Positions 12,323-25,443 are shown, numbered from the stretch's first letter. The stretch is DNA of 64,000 nucleotides from Populus alba (GCF_005239225.2 NC_133298.1:4588001-4652000); one strand, 5' to 3'. Notes: generated by a model from the sequence alone, not told the origin. Numbers and translations: made by a program.

Positions 12323-15300
12323 TTAATCATGGACATAATCATATGCTGAGAACCCACTGTACAGTAGAGAGCCATTCTCAGAGTGGTGAAGAAGGTAATA
12401 GCAATCATTGCAGAAATAGCAGGGGTTATCTGGGGCCCACTTGTCATCAACGGTCACCTTCACAGCTCTATAAACCTTGCATACCATGCATTTCTGGGTA
12501 CGAAATTTTATTTGAAAACTGACTATAGGATACGCTACACGATTTTGTAGATCATCAGGATGAATCAACCTCATGTCTCTGAATATAATTGTATGCTTGC
12601 AATCCCCCTGTCCAAGACAGACAAAAAGTTGAATATCATGATGATGTCTGCATGAAACTCTTAACATATACATGCAGTACCACCCATCAGCTCAAGCAAA
12701 ATATGTAATGGAAATCACACAACCCCTAATGGAACTTGAGAATTTTAGCAAAGAGAATGATAGGTGCAAATGTTAGCATACAAAGGTAAATATACGGCAT
12801 AAAAAGATAAAACTTGCATGTTCATGAACCCAGCAGAGCAACATATTGAGAAAAAAATGCACCTGGTGACAGTAAAGATATCCTGCACCAAGACGGAATC
12901 TCAAGTCACAAAACCGTGTGTTCTGCATGTCGCGACGTCTGAATTGAGGCAAACAAGGAGTGGTTGATTCGCCTAAAACTGCTTTCTGCTTTTGTTGCAA
13001 GTCACCACTTATGATACACTCCCACTTTCTAAAAGCATCAGCTTTTTTGTTTCTAAGCCAATCAATTATAGGTTCACTATAATCTATAGCAGATGTATCT
13101 CTCAAATCATTGCAAAATACATCCTACATAAATGCAGTGTATCATTAGATATAGTGAAAAACTTTCTTTGTAATAAAATCAAACTAGAATACGTAGAGGT
13201 TCATACTTCTACAAGAAAATATCCTGAAGGATCATGCTGCCCTGCCTTCTGCATCATCTGGTCTGTCAAGCAATAAATCTTGTCCCTCATTTCAGTCAAG
13301 GTTTGTCCTCCTAGAACCAAGAACTCTTGAGTCTGCAACAAAACATGACATCAACGAAGGAAATGGAAAAGGGAAGAATAAAGGCCTAGCAGAACATGAA
13401 TTACGAGAATAAAAGAAGTTGTATCAAAACCAAATAAATCTAACAAAACCAGTTCATCATGCAGAACAAGAAATATATAAATGAAAATGTTAAAAGCAAA
13501 TGTCAACTATGTTAGAATTTGAGGGAAAAACAAGTGCCAAAGTTATACCTTAAACCATTTACGAATGCAGTGGTAAATCTCAACGCAAATAACAACCTCT
13601 GGAAGCATCACAGCTATGTGTTCTTGAAGGTCTGAGGACTTCGGCTGTTGTGTAATTGAACGAAGTCAACTTTACCATATTGTACAATATTAAATCAAGC
13701 AGAATAGTGGCATGCACTATGAGCTGTGCATATTTAGAGAGGAAATGCAATAAAAATCAAAATAGGCGCTTCTAAAGAGAACCTTTTTTCCAAAATTTGT
13801 AGACCTGAGAGATTGCATTGTGTTGGTTCTATTTAAAGAAGTAATGCCACTGTAATTGATCTTGCAACTACAGGAGACAAAAATAAAGGTAATAAGAAGT
13901 GCAAGTTAAGAAAAGCATGATAATAATTGCAAAATCAGAAAAGCATCAATTGTTGCGGAAATAAAAAATATATCCAAAAACATACTTGAAGGAATGCAGA
14001 CGAGTCATTGCTTTGTCTTGATCCTGTTTTTGTTTTATTTTAACCAGATCATCCACCTTCATCAGGTAACTCTCCTGGCCATGAAGAAAAATAAAATAAA
14101 ATAATAGAATAAGAATGCATGACTAGTTCCTGTAAGATGAGGGAAATTCAAAAAATATTAAACCAAAAATTAATCTTTGTTCATACAGTTATCGAGTAAA
14201 TAATTTTGTGCTTCTTTCATTAATCTAACTAAATTCACCTAATTAATTCCAAACAAGAGAGCATGTGAAAATTACTAGCATATTTTTAACATGTTTCTTT
14301 CAATCTTATGTGTGATTTTACTAAGAAAGTGTAATCTCAAAGCAACTAACAAGTATTAGAGAAACAAGATTATATATTTTTAGTAGCAGACAGAAGCATT
14401 AATAAGAACAAGTATTTAAGACGAGGAAAAGCAAAAGATTTGATTTGTCAGGGCCTGATGTATAGTTTTTTTCAAATTTCAAGGTGATATTGTGCGCCAA
14501 CCTAGGTATTGTCTAAACAAATAAAAAACACATTAGCTGCAAGCGGGGATGTAAAACATAGATATGATAGAACAGGAGAGTGTGACATACATTAACATCA
14601 TGCTTATTGGACTTTCTTCTCTTTCCATTCTTTGAATTGTTGCTATTAATAGTAGCTCTATTACAACTGGTGCTAGAATGAGATCCATTTGACAATTCCA
14701 GAGGAGCTGAAGTGTCCCTTCTGCTTCTAGAGCTTTGTGAGCATGAATCTTTATTGCTGCACATTCTAAGGTCGTCTTCTCTTCTGAAAACAAAAACTCA
14801 ACTGATTTAATAATAAAGAAAAAAAAATCAAAGATGTTTGCTTAACAAATGGCAGGTCAATATTTCCTAACATTCCTATGATTCATACATGGAGAAGAGG
14901 AAAACAGAAGGATGCAGACAAAGAAGTTGATTAAACTCGATCAATCTTAACCCAATCCCAAACTAGAAGAGGTTGGCCATTGACAACAATCATGTTCCAA
15001 CATTGCCCTAATGCAACTACTTTTGTTTGCAGCAGTGTGACTTGTCTATCACCAATAAGCACAGCAGCAATTCATCAAATACAAAGATAACATCCCATGA
15101 TGTTGTGACAATATCAACTTTTCTAACATTCATCCAAGGTAAAACATGAAATATAACCAATTGCTTTTGATAGACATGTTCTTGTAAATGGACAGCAAGA
15201 TTTTTTTAGCCTGGTCACACTAAATGAAAGATCACTTTTACCTTGAGAGTCCCAATTCCATATATTTTCATGAGAATTAACTCCTCATTAGCACATGGGA

Positions 15301-16242
15301 AAAAAACACAGCCAACCCAGATTTTTCATCCATTTCCTGTTTCCTCCCTCTTTCTCTTTGAGAGATGCGTGAAAGCAAGTACTAATTTAAGCAGTAAATG
15401 AATATAGATACATGCATGCATAACATGCGACTTAAGGGTATTTGATCTCAACAGTACCATAATAAACCTGAAAGGACATAAACATGGATAATAGGAACCT
15501 AAAGCAATGAAATTTTATATTGCACACATGTGAAAAAGGGATGTTTGATTAAGGAAACAAGAAGCAGAAGAACAAATGCCTACACTAACCTTGCATTTGA
15601 GTGTTCTACAAATGGCTCTGGGGAACTTCCAGTATTCTCACCATCCTGTTGCATTGCTCATTTTCAAATTATCAAACCAAATTAGTAGTAAATATAAGTT
15701 TGATTTTCTCATAAATTAATAGATTGATATTAGAAGGGGGGAGAAAGAGATAAAAAGCAGCATACCTTAAAAGCTTCTTTCAAGGCCATATCTACCAACT
15801 CTTCCTCACTAAAAATTTTAAGCTCATCAACCCTGCATACACCAATTCAATTTGTGCAAACAAAGTTTAGTGAAGAAAAACCAACAAAACATTAAGAAAA
15901 AAGAACATCATCAAGTTTTAATCAATAAAGTAGATGATAGAGGATAACATACGAAAGATCAATGTCATCGCAGAGTTCTGAAGAATCCAAAGACAGTTCA
16001 GACTGCAAATTCTGCAATAATTGGATGTTACAAATAACTTATTTAATTAAACAGGGAGTTGTCAATGATCCATAATGGTGCATAAAAGGAAGTGTGAAAA
16101 AATAAATAATATAAACCTGAAGCTCACTGAGAAGAGCAGCTTGGAAGTCAGGAACTGTAGTGAGAGGACCCACCAAATTGGGAACGTATATGGGTCCACC
16201 ATGAGCAATTGATTCATTCTCCCCTTCGCTTGACTCTTTCAT
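12323..16242 (-). CDS. SRD2: snRNA-activating protein complex subunit 3 (SNAP50/SRD2-like)
   Basis: Subunit of SNAPc, which binds the upstream sequence element of snRNA gene promoters and supports their Pol II and Pol III transcription in the nucleus. Eleven exons: 16117-16242, 15953-16011, 15766-15832, 15590-15645, 14591-14783, 13986-14074, 13783-13867, 13549-13644, 13207-13332, 12863-13123 and 12323-12607. They join in phase to 480 residues. The C-terminal third is the diagnostic part: [56 protein letters not shown] and [15 protein letters not shown], with Cys pairs fitting zinc binding. A basic stretch [12 protein letters not shown] in exon 5 could be a nuclear localisation signal. The acidic, low-complexity N-terminal half makes it longer than the Arabidopsis protein as I remember it. 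The start is the ATG at 16242, the only good one for exon 1. Confidence 0.92.
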
Positions 16243-18189
16243 CTATTGCTTTTTTGCTCTTTGTTTTTGGTTCCTGAGTCCTAAATCAATAGGGGGGTTT
16301 TCCCACAATTGGAAGCTAGGATTTGTAATAATTTAAGTAGGATAGAGAGAAATTATGACAATTTCTTATTCAAGCTGGATAATTCATAAATCTAATGTGC
16401 CATGAACAAAGCATGGCATGCCACAATCAAGGTACACTAGCCTTTTTCGCCTGAGATTGTTGGGTGACCATCTCCTGCAAGTTGGGATTTAACAAGGCTG
16501 AATAAGTTGGGCATAAAATGGAAGAAAAGGAATCTAGGTTAGTCCAGGCAAGACAAAATCACTGCCTCCACAGAAATCCAACTCACCATCCCATTACTCA
16601 AACCACAACTTAATATAGGCAAAAATTAAATAAAAGTAAACCCAACAAACAGATTCAAACAAGTAGGAGACTTGATTAAGCTGCTGAATTTCTGTATTTT
16701 GTGTGAACCTACACAATATCTATCATGTCATTATAGCACCTCAAAGAATTTGTATCAGATTAAAACAGAATCGTTTCATAAAGAAACAAAGCCAAACCGC
16801 CACCTTTTGTCCTTATGAACCCTCTCTAGTCGATCGCCCACAATCCCATCTCTGTACAAACTCAACAATCAACAAACATATCACCGAAGAACTCATGAGT
16901 TTGCCACACTGTTCAAGTCTGCATTATTCATGCTCCAAACCCAATTTACATCTCCTGATTCCAGAAGTCAATGTTGATGAGATGTCAAGCAAATAGCTCA
17001 AATGAGAGTTAACTACAGCCTGGGACTGCCCATGCCCTTGGAAAAAAATTCTGGAACTGAAGGATGATTAAGCTTAAACCTCCAGCCACCCATATTAAGC
17101 ACCCAACCTTGGTGGCCACAATCTAAGTAGCTCTCTAGGGCCAGGCCTAACCAAATTTTTCAATACTAAATGTTCTCAACCCCCACAGTAATAATAATAA
17201 TTAAAAAAAAAGGGGATTACACAATATAATAAAAAATTCACACTTCACCAACCAGATTTGAGTGCAATGTTTTTGTGATCTGTTGGGCATCCAAAACAAA
17301 GAACATGACTCTATAAAAGCACTAGCAAAAGAACACACACTAACAACAGCAACAACAAAAATAAAAACTTTCAGTTAACACAAATCAAAAAACATAGTCA
17401 TCTCTCAAAAAACAAAACCTTAATTTTCAGCCAATTTTAGTTGCAATCAAAATACTAACTAAGACCCAAAAAAAGACCCGAAACTTAATTAAATTACCTT
17501 TAATTTCAATTAAAAATAATCTAATTTCCTAATTTTCCACCAAAAAAAAAAAGCTAGCTTTAGCTACAACAGTAATACCAACTGACTAAAACCCAAAAGA
17601 CCTAAAGTTTATCAACATGAAAACCCCTAAAATCACTAATTATGTATTATTAACAACCAATTAAGCTTAAACACAGCTTAATTACTCAAATTCAAAATCA
17701 AGAACTTACCAACTGGAACCACCTACAGCTTCTAATCACTAAAGATCAATCGTCAAAACACATGGAATACCAACAGTTTATTTTTCAGTTTCTAGCAGCC
17801 TAGTAAACAGATCAAAGGAGCCAAATAAAATGGCACCAGATTGGATGCAAGGGAAGCAGCTCAAATCAGAACACAGCCAACCTATCGAACAAATATGTGA
17901 GCCGATAAAGGTAGAACAAAACCGCATGCCAAAAAATATCATCAAGTTGTTGATGAACAGGGTGAATTTGAATCTCCAAACATTCTAAATATGATTAAAA
18001 GAATCTTATGCAACCAATAAAATGATAAAATCGCACTGTAGTAACCTTTTACTAATTAAAGAAAGGAAACACGCCAATAAAAGTCGTAAGGAAAAACAGG
18101 GTGTTTTGCCTACATTCCCAGACACCGAAGCACTTTCGTGCATTGAAAGATAGTCAGGTCTCCCACTCGACTCCATTTTTTCGTCCATT
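16243..18189. other. Spacer upstream of SNAPc3
   Basis: AT-rich, with many short ORFs lacking recognisable domains. It probably holds the promoter and leader of the minus-strand SNAPc3 gene. A leader intron here cannot be excluded from sequence alone. Confidence 0.4.
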
Positions 18190-18471
18190 TCTCCTCCAAT
18201 TACAGCTGCCAGTTTAGGCCAGGTTTACAAAGCTCACCTTACGCATTCCGGGCAGATTGTTGATGCCGAGGTGCAGCAGCGCCTTGGTACCAAAGGCATT
18301 CCTGACAGATTGTTGATATCGAGGTGCAACGCCTTGGTACCAAAGAAGCTATTGGACTTGACTTTTACCGGATTTTTCATCAACAAATATGTCGACTTTA
18401 TTGCCAGTAATGTTGTTGCTCTTATTGACGAATTTTCAAGCAGAGTTTATCAAGAGCTCAACTATGTGCAG
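18190..18471 (+). pseudogene. Fragment of an ABC1 (UbiB-type) atypical kinase gene
   Basis: Plus-strand translation gives AASLGQVYKAHLTHSGQIV, the signature glycine/alanine loop region of ABC1K kinases. It is followed by VQRLGTKEAIGLDFYR in another frame and then INKYVDFIASNVVALIDEF and SSRVYQELNYVQ in the first frame. The 3' edge CAG|GTTGTT looks like an ancestral exon-intron junction, so this is probably a genomic rather than processed copy. A roughly 45-bp segment is duplicated (copies starting 18253 and 18306). A block between DFYR and INKYVD is missing. No catalytic region remains. ABC1 kinases act in plastids and mitochondria; this piece is surely non-functional. Confidence 0.75.
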
Positions 18472-20215
18472 GTTGTTTCTTTCATCATTCGTGCTATTAG
18501 TATAATTGCCTTGCATCACCACTTCAGGAATTAATGCATGCATCTACAAATTATAATCTTGAATGGACTTTACTTGATGTTATTGTGACAGATGCAAGCG
18601 TGCATAAACAAACAAATCAAGGCAGTTCAAGGCAAGGAAAACTAGATCAATAAAGTGCAAAGCAACAAAAAACAAAAACAAGAGCCATGGCCATGGCCAT
18701 GACTAACTTGCCTGAAATTGAGTGTAGTCTAAGCTTGGATTGAATGTCAGTCCTCTTCTGCGCGTGGATTAGGAAGAAGAAGCTTGAATAGAAGGGAGGA
18801 GGGGAAGCCGGGAATAGGAGATTTCTTTTGTCCTCCCCGTGTGGCTGCTGTTTTGTAAAATAAGGGATTTTTATACCTCATTCAAAACGGCAACGGTTTT
18901 TTAATTTTTTTTAAAAAAATCAGGGCTTACCCAGGTTTCGTTGGGTTATTCAGGTCCGGTTTGACCCATCATGTTGCACTGGTTTTTCTAGGCGAATTTA
19001 TGCGGGGATAGTTGGTAGTTTGGTTGGGAGTTGAGATTGTTTTTTAAAATATTTTTTATTTTAAAAATATATTAAAATAATATAATTTTATGTTTTTAAA
19101 TTATTTTTAATATCAAAATATTAAAATAATCTGAAAATATAAAATAAATTAATTTTTTAAAATATATTTTTAAAATACAAAAACAAACAATGAATTTATT
19201 CTCGTAACCAAAACACAATGAGATTTCTACTTTTCAATTGTCTCTATTTTTATTTTCCGAACAAATAACTATAAGCTATCCCAGTCAACGTAGCAAAGGG
19301 ATGAATGGAGCATCGTTTTAAAAGATGTATTTTTAAATTTTAAGAAAAATATAAAACTAATGTTTTTATATTTTTATATTATTTTATTTATTAATGTTAA
19401 AAATAATTTTAAAAAAATAAATATATATATATATATATATTATTTTAATAATTTTTTAAATAAAAAATACTTTTAAAATAATTATTTATTCTTCTACTCA
19501 CAAAATATATATGAGAGAGTGGGGTAGGGTAAAAATTAGATTGCAAGGGCATGCACCCTTTCCTTCTTGGCCCAGCTTCCAAGGACTTCCACTGTCATAG
19601 GCTGAAAAAATTTTAGCAATAAACATCTTGTTTTTGTATTTTTAAAAATTTTAAGAAAAAAATATTTTTTCTTTAAATTAATATTTTTTTAACATTATTA
19701 GATCATTTGAATGTCAATATTAAAATAATTTTTAAAAAATAAAAAAATATTATTTTAATATATTTCTAAATAAAAAAATATTTTAAAAAATAACATCAAT
19801 TATACTTTTCAAACATATTTTTATAATCCAGTTTTAAATAACAAAAGTTATACAAAAGAGATAGAGGCAGCCCATGTTTTTTCTTTTTCCAGACATAATA
19901 ATTCCTTACCAACAAACAGATTCTTTATATGATTCTTTTTCCCTTCGCATGCTCAAAGTGTGCGTTTTTGTATTTTAATAGTTTTTACCAATACAATATA
20001 AAAAAATATTTTTAATTGTGGTTATAAAAAATATGTATTTGATTAAAATAATTAAAAGATAAATTTTTGTATATAAAATAAGATTAAAAAAAATAAGAAC
20101 TAATTTTTTTAAAATTTACAAAATTAAATTTAAAAAAAATTATTTATAAAGCCAGTTAAAAATACTTATTTAACCAAATATTGTTTTTCCTTACAGTTAC
20201 ATTAAGAACTAAAAA
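18472..20215. other. AT-rich spacer with repeats
   Basis: No genes seen. It includes three degenerate copies of the dispersed AT-rich repeat (19015-19810) and assorted homopolymer runs. Confidence 0.5.
19015..19810. repeat. Three degenerate copies of the dispersed AT-rich repeat
   Basis: Copies at about 19015-19200, 19310-19490 and 19620-19810 share the word order tattttaaaaatatattaaaataat, atttttaatatcaa, then tattaaaataat. The middle copy appears to run in the opposite orientation. The clustering suggests repeated insertion into the same spacer. Confidence 0.45.
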
Positions 20216-20231
20216 AAAAACTATCACAGTT

Positions 20232-20426
20232 GAACTTGAGGTCTTGACCTAGTGGTTGAAGGGACTCGTTCCCTTCCTCTGCATCCTAGGTTCAAACCTT
20301 ACTGTGCACGCCTATCACCCCGCGGTGTCTTACATGTTCACTTTTGCAGGATGTTTAGTAAGTCGTGGGATTAGTCGTGGTACATGCAAGCTGACCCGAA
20401 CACCTACATAAAAAAAAAAAAAAAAA
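20232..20426 (+). mobile_element. tRNA-derived SINE with target-site duplication
   Basis: The 5' part resembles a tRNA. The segment gacctagtggttgaagg is A-box-like at 20246-20262 and aggttcaaacc is B-box-like near 20289, matching the internal Pol III promoter layout. After a non-tRNA body of about 110 bp it ends in a long A tail (20410-20426). The same word, ctatcacagtt preceded by As, flanks both sides (20221-20231 and 20427-20437) and is read as the target-site duplication. Short length, no coding capacity, A tail and direct repeats together define a SINE. Near-identical flanking repeats suggest a fairly recent insertion. Confidence 0.85.
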
Positions 20427-20560
20427 CTATCACAGTTTCAAAGTGTTGTAATGATCAACTTGAATCCTTACAGTGGATTTTGCTGTAATGGGCCACATCA
20501 CTTGGGCTTATCACTCTTGGAGCCTCCTCATTAATTAGGCCTAATATTTTTAGGCCACGT

Positions 20561-20562
<2 letters not shown>

Positions 20563-20600
<38 letters not shown>
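20563..20600. repeat. (AT)n microsatellite
   Basis: Uninterrupted alternating AT over about 38 bases. Confidence 0.95.
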
Positions 20601-20604
<4 letters not shown>

Positions 20605-22517
20605 TATTTGATATAGTAAAGAAAAATAATATCGTAAATTAATATCTCAAGGTAGTGGCCTGTGTAATAAATTGGCTTCTGGATTTAATAAAAAAACATG
20701 AGAAAGAATTTCCTGTAAATAAATTGGTATACCTAAAATCTGATTATAAATTTAGCCAAAAAAAAACCCTACCAAATTTAGAATTCAGTCTTTAACGTCC
20801 AAATGCATGTGAAGGCTTTAATTATAATACAAGGCAGAAAGGAGTAATTGGCAGAATTGACAAGACTGCACTGCTTATATCACCATTAATTTATATATAT
20901 ATGTGTGTGCTGCAGAAGCTATGAACCAGAAACATCTTTACTTTAACACGAGAGGAAATATCCGTGTGTATTTGTACTTTGTATCACTTGTCGTCTGCTC
21001 TAGCTACTTTTTTTTTTTTTTTTCATTTTTAACACTATCGATAAATAGATCCAAATTTCAATATTATTTTGTGGCGTAAATTGATTCTTAAAAGATTCGA
21101 GAACGAATTGGAGCCCTGCAAGCCATCTTCATCTTCCCTGGACCACAAAGAATCATTATTGCATCAAATATCTGATGTTAAAACAAATCAAAGACAAAAG
21201 GATAAGAACTTGCTTTTATAGGCATCGCTGGCCAAACCAGCAACCTGTTTTTCGCCATCAATTCCACAAATTGGATCTGGACCACCATTGTTCAACCTTC
21301 GTGTCAATGGTAGTTAACTATATATATACATATATATACGAGTGGTCCAATATGTATCATGCAATGCAACTCAATGCCTCTTTACTATTTATATCTCCAG
21401 GACTCCGAAAACAAAAGAAGAAGAAGAAGAAGAAGAAGAAGATGCTGCAAATGGTGTCGAGTAATCCTTTCAGTAGCATAAATTTTGTGAAAAAGCAAGC
21501 TTGACGTGTATGTTGTCGTTTCGTACCTGAGTCCCCACTTGAGGTTTTTTCAAGTCATTTTTATCAATTGGATCTCATTGATTAGTTAAAGTTAACAAGG
21601 ACCATGCCGTGAGATATTTGCTATGTGGCTGAAAAAGGAAAGGAGTTGGGAGAGACAAAAGGTTTGCATGGAACCACGTAGTTGAGGGGACAGGGGAACC
21701 AGCCTGTGTCCACACACCAATTCTTCCTTAAATCTGAGGCACAGAGGCAACCACCAGTTCTCTGCTTCCCTATCTACTTGAATGACGACTAGAAAATAGG
21801 GTCTCTGTCCCCATAGAATAATGTATGGATAGAGGAGGACCTGGAAAATCCAAATTCAATTGTATTAATCTTTCCATTTTGATCTTTTCCCTTCTTCTGA
21901 TACACTCTTTTCATCTGGAAATTTACACTAAAACATTTACGTGCGATGTTTGGATTAAAGGAAGAGGGGGGAGAAAATGAGGCTATTAACATCTTTAGTA
22001 GCTTTAAAAAAAAATTGCTGGGCTTAGAAATGCAAGATTTTAAAAAAGTCAGTGAGCCAGCAGGTAAGATAGCTAAGTGGTAAGGAGTTAATTAAAGAAA
22101 AAGATATTTTTAATTTGAATTCTACTATTTGTATAATTCAAAACTCAAATATAAATATACTGTCATTAAAACTTAAGTTAGACAAAGAATTAAATTATAA
22201 GATTTTAAAATTAATCTATTAAATCAAATTTGATAACACAGTTAAAAAACTATTCACGTTCTTAATATCTTTTTATATTTTAAAAACTTTACCCAACATG
22301 TTTGTTGGAACGTGAATCAATGAACTAGTAATAAACAAGACACGTAGTTCCCTAAGTGGCATTGCTTGTAGTTAATTTGTGGCGACAGTGAGCATCTTAT
22401 ATGAGGAAAGAGCCAAGAATTTTATAATGATAAATAAAAGAGAGGAGAGAAATGAAAAAAGCCAAATAACAACGTCTCTAGTTATCCATATACAACTATA
22501 GATCTTAGGTTGCGATC
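20601..22517. other. Spacer and promoter region upstream of the RUP-like gene
   Basis: No gene recognised. A (GAA)n tract lies at 21416-21441. Near the gene there is a plausible TATA region (tttataatgataaataaa, 22421-22438) and an ACGT core (gacacgtag, 22339-22347) that could be a light-response element. The short run atgaaaaaagccaaataa at 22452-22469 would be a five-codon upstream ORF if it is in the leader. Confidence 0.4.
21416..21441. repeat. (GAA)n microsatellite
   Basis: About eight consecutive GAA units. Confidence 0.95.
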
Positions 22518-23783
22518 ATGGAGCTAGCCTTTTATTGTTCCAAAAGCCAAAGACAAAACCTCCAAATATACATCTCCACTAGATATCCTGAATGGAAAAT
22601 GAAAAACTTCTCCAGTAAATACCATCCTTATAGTCATCACCACACACAAGAATCTCAAAACCAAGACACAAGAAAACAAAAGGAAACGGCCATAGAGGAG
22701 GAGGAGGAAGAAAGAGCGAGGTGTGAATGGGATTTCAGTCTCTCCACAATAGTTTCATCAAGCAACGATAACAACAGTACTGCATCCATATCAGATGCTT
22801 TAGGGGTGATCGAATTCGACGAGACGAATAGCATCATTGCCACAGGTGGAATAGCAAGAAAGATAAGGATTTATAGTCTCGAGTCTTTGTTACCACATGA
22901 AAGTACTAGCCAAGACGTGCATGATACTATTTTTTTAGACCATGCCAGGGCTCGTGACTATTATATTTGTACCCCAGCTAAGCTTAGTAGTTTCCGATGG
23001 AAACCCAGGTCAGACGGTCGGGTTCTGGGGTCCGGAGACTACGACGGGGTGGTGATGGAATATAATCTTGAGAGGAGAATACCAATCTTTGAACGCGATG
23101 AACATGGCGGGCGAAGGGTTTGGAGTGTGGACTATTCACATTGCGATCCGACTATGGGTGCATCCGGGTCGGATGATGGAACCATGCAAATGTGGGACAC
23201 GCGCAGTGAGAGTGGGGAATGTGTGGCTACGGTTCAACCTAGCGTGAGACGCAGTGCCGTCTGTTGCGTGGAGTTTAATCCATTTGGTGGACCAATAGTA
23301 GCCATCGGATGTGCTGACAGCAAGGTATACGGGTATGATCATCGAATGATGGCTGACCCAGTATTTGTTCTTGATGGGCATAGGAAGACCGTGACATACA
23401 TCAAATTTCTTGATAATGCTACTTTAGTATCTGCTAGCATTGATGGGTGCTTGAAGCTATGGAATTCGGACAATTCGAACGTAATTCGGACCTACCACGG
23501 GCACGTCAACAATCGGAACTTTGTTGGATTATCAGTGTGGAGGAATGGAGGCTTGTTAGGGTGTGGATCAGAAAACAATAAGGTTTTTGTGTATGACAAG
23601 AGATGGAGTGAACCAGTATGGGTTCACGAGTCTAGCCCAATGGGCAAGGATGGGTGTGGCAGTGGCTTTGTTAGTAGTGTGTGCTGGAGGCAAGTGGGGG
23701 AAGACCAATGCACACTTGTAACAGGAGGATCCGATGGGGTCTTGCAAGTTTTTCGAGGCAAAAGGAAGACACGGGCTGGATAG
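22518..23783 (+). CDS. RUP2: RUP-like WD40 repeat protein (repressor of UV-B photomorphogenesis)
   Basis: Intronless frame of 421 codons. RUP1/RUP2 proteins bind the UV-B photoreceptor UVR8, speed its return to the dimer and dampen UV-B and light signalling. The family signature ARCEWDFSLSTIVSS starts near residue 68. Next come GVIEFDETNSIIATGG, IARKIRIYSLESLL, then WD repeats with SGSDDGTMQMWD, AIGCADSKVYGYD, SASIDGCLKLWN, GCGSENNKVFVYD and TGGSDGVLQVF blades. It lacks the RING and coiled coil of COP1/SPA, which share this propeller type. Arabidopsis homologues are shorter at the N-terminus, so the ATG at 22599 (394 residues) may be the true start. RUP1 versus RUP2 cannot be decided here. 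Confidence 0.88.
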   Translation: MELAFYCSKSQRQNLQIYISTRYPEWKMKNFSSKYHPYSHHHTQESQNQDTRKQKETAIEEEEEERARCEWDFSLSTIVSSSNDNNSTASISDALGVIEFDETNSIIATGGIARKIRIYSLESLLPHESTSQDVHDTIFLDHARARDYYICTPAKLSSFRWKPRSDGRVLGSGDYDGVVMEYNLERRIPIFERDEHGGRRVWSVDYSHCDPTMGASGSDDGTMQMWDTRSESGECVATVQPSVRRSAVCCVEFNPFGGPIVAIGCADSKVYGYDHRMMADPVFVLDGHRKTVTYIKFLDNATLVSASIDGCLKLWNSDNSNVIRTYHGHVNNRNFVGLSVWRNGGLLGCGSENNKVFVYDKRWSEPVWVHESSPMGKDGCGSGFVSSVCWRQVGEDQCTLVTGGSDGVLQVFRGKRKTRAG

Positions 23784-24606
23784 CAAGGAAGTTTTTTTCC
23801 TAAGGTATATTATCATAATATTGTCTACTTATTTGTTTTTACATATGGTCAGAGAATTGTATGTTTGTGTGTGTATACATGACTAGTCACGTTTTAAACT
23901 GCGGTTGGCTGAAAAAACAACCGCAACTTGCATAGGATGGATGAGGAAACGGAGGAACAACAAGGCACATTTTGTTTTAGCTAACAGGTTATTATGAATG
24001 CAGCTGATATCTGACACATCTCAGATACATTTTCTCAAATTCTAGTGCTTTTTTTTCAAGTTTTTCAGTAATTGTTTTCTACCTGCAGAGAACTCTGTGT
24101 TTAACCTCTAATTAGGGTTTTTTTCTTCTTCTTTTGATCCATGTCTGGCCACGTCACATGATATATGAATTGAGTTTCAGGAGTCATGTGACCAAAAGAA
24201 TTGAGTTGTACAATGTATCTGTCTGTCGTGTACTTCACGGATAGTTTCATCTCTCATAGCCCAAATGGTCGCCGATCGATCAATCCATATATATTGGTGA
24301 AGAGATCTAGCAAGCTTTCCTGTCGTGTGGTTGCTCTTGCTCCAGTATCCATTGTTCACGCACCAAATCACCAGAACTGATGATTGCTTAGAAAAATAAC
24401 AAGCAATGAAAAGATTTTCAATGTCATCTTCTTCCGCTTCTCTTGTGCAAGCATGGCATATATATATAAACACGCTCGTTGACAAGAAGTTTGTAATTCT
24501 AGTGCTATAATGAGGAGGCGAAAAACTCCATTGGACAATTTACGAAAAGATAGTATTAAGTATTAACCCAAAGCGGTGGTGATTTTGAAAATCATTAGAT
24601 CCTTTT

Positions 24607-24645
<39 letters not shown>

Positions 24646-25443
24646 TTAACGAGATTCTGGTAAACAATATCAAGTAGTTAATTATTTATTTTAATTTCTA
24701 TGAAACTATATAAAAACAGGTGTCAAAGCACTAGTAATTACCAGATTAACTTGAAAAAATATACATCAAAACTTGTCCTGTTAGCTGAAAACAAAATTAT
24801 AGTTTGGTGCATTAGCTTGACCAGAAACAGCAAGGTTGACTTGGCAATCCACGAGATCATCCAGCCTGCGCACATAACACCTGAAATATTTCTCAAAACT
24901 CTTATCATAACACTATCTCACTCGTCAAAATATTCATGCCGGATTAATTCGAGTTATGATCTCAATATAATTTTCTAAGTATATATAAAAATATAAAGAA
25001 GTATGCTTTTCACTATATTAACATTTACTAAAGGGTTTTGTCATTTACTGCAGTAATGAACAATAAGATATCAAGATTCTTTTCACTTTGATCCTTATAG
25101 AAATTAAGGTTTTTTCTTTTAGTTTCAAACTTACTATTTTTTTATCTCTTTTTTCAATTTTTTCTATACAAATTTATCTAAATCTTATAACTTGATTCGT
25201 TAAATTTTACATGTTAATTATACTGAATTTATATTATTTTTTTAATCTTTTATTTTTAATTAATTTATTTTTATTAACTTTATCTTTTAATATTTGAAAA
25301 ATAATAATATAGTATCATGCTATTTCTTCATCCATTTCATGTTAAAAAAAGAATCAGGCTGCTAGAATTTTAGGAAAATCAGACAAATAATTGCCATTTC
25401 CTTTTCTTGGGTTGTGATTTTCATTTTTCCATTCCATCACATT
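23784..25443. other. Spacer between the RUP-like and CFIm25 genes
   Basis: AT-rich with no gene recognised. It contains a poly-A run of about 30 at 24612-24640. The RUP 3' flank occupies the left end. Confidence 0.5.

Noticed and set aside
22035..22150. Possible second SINE (gatagctaagtggtaaggag resembling an A box, aatttgaattc resembling a B box).
   Set aside because: No A tail and no flanking direct repeat found; B-box match is poor.
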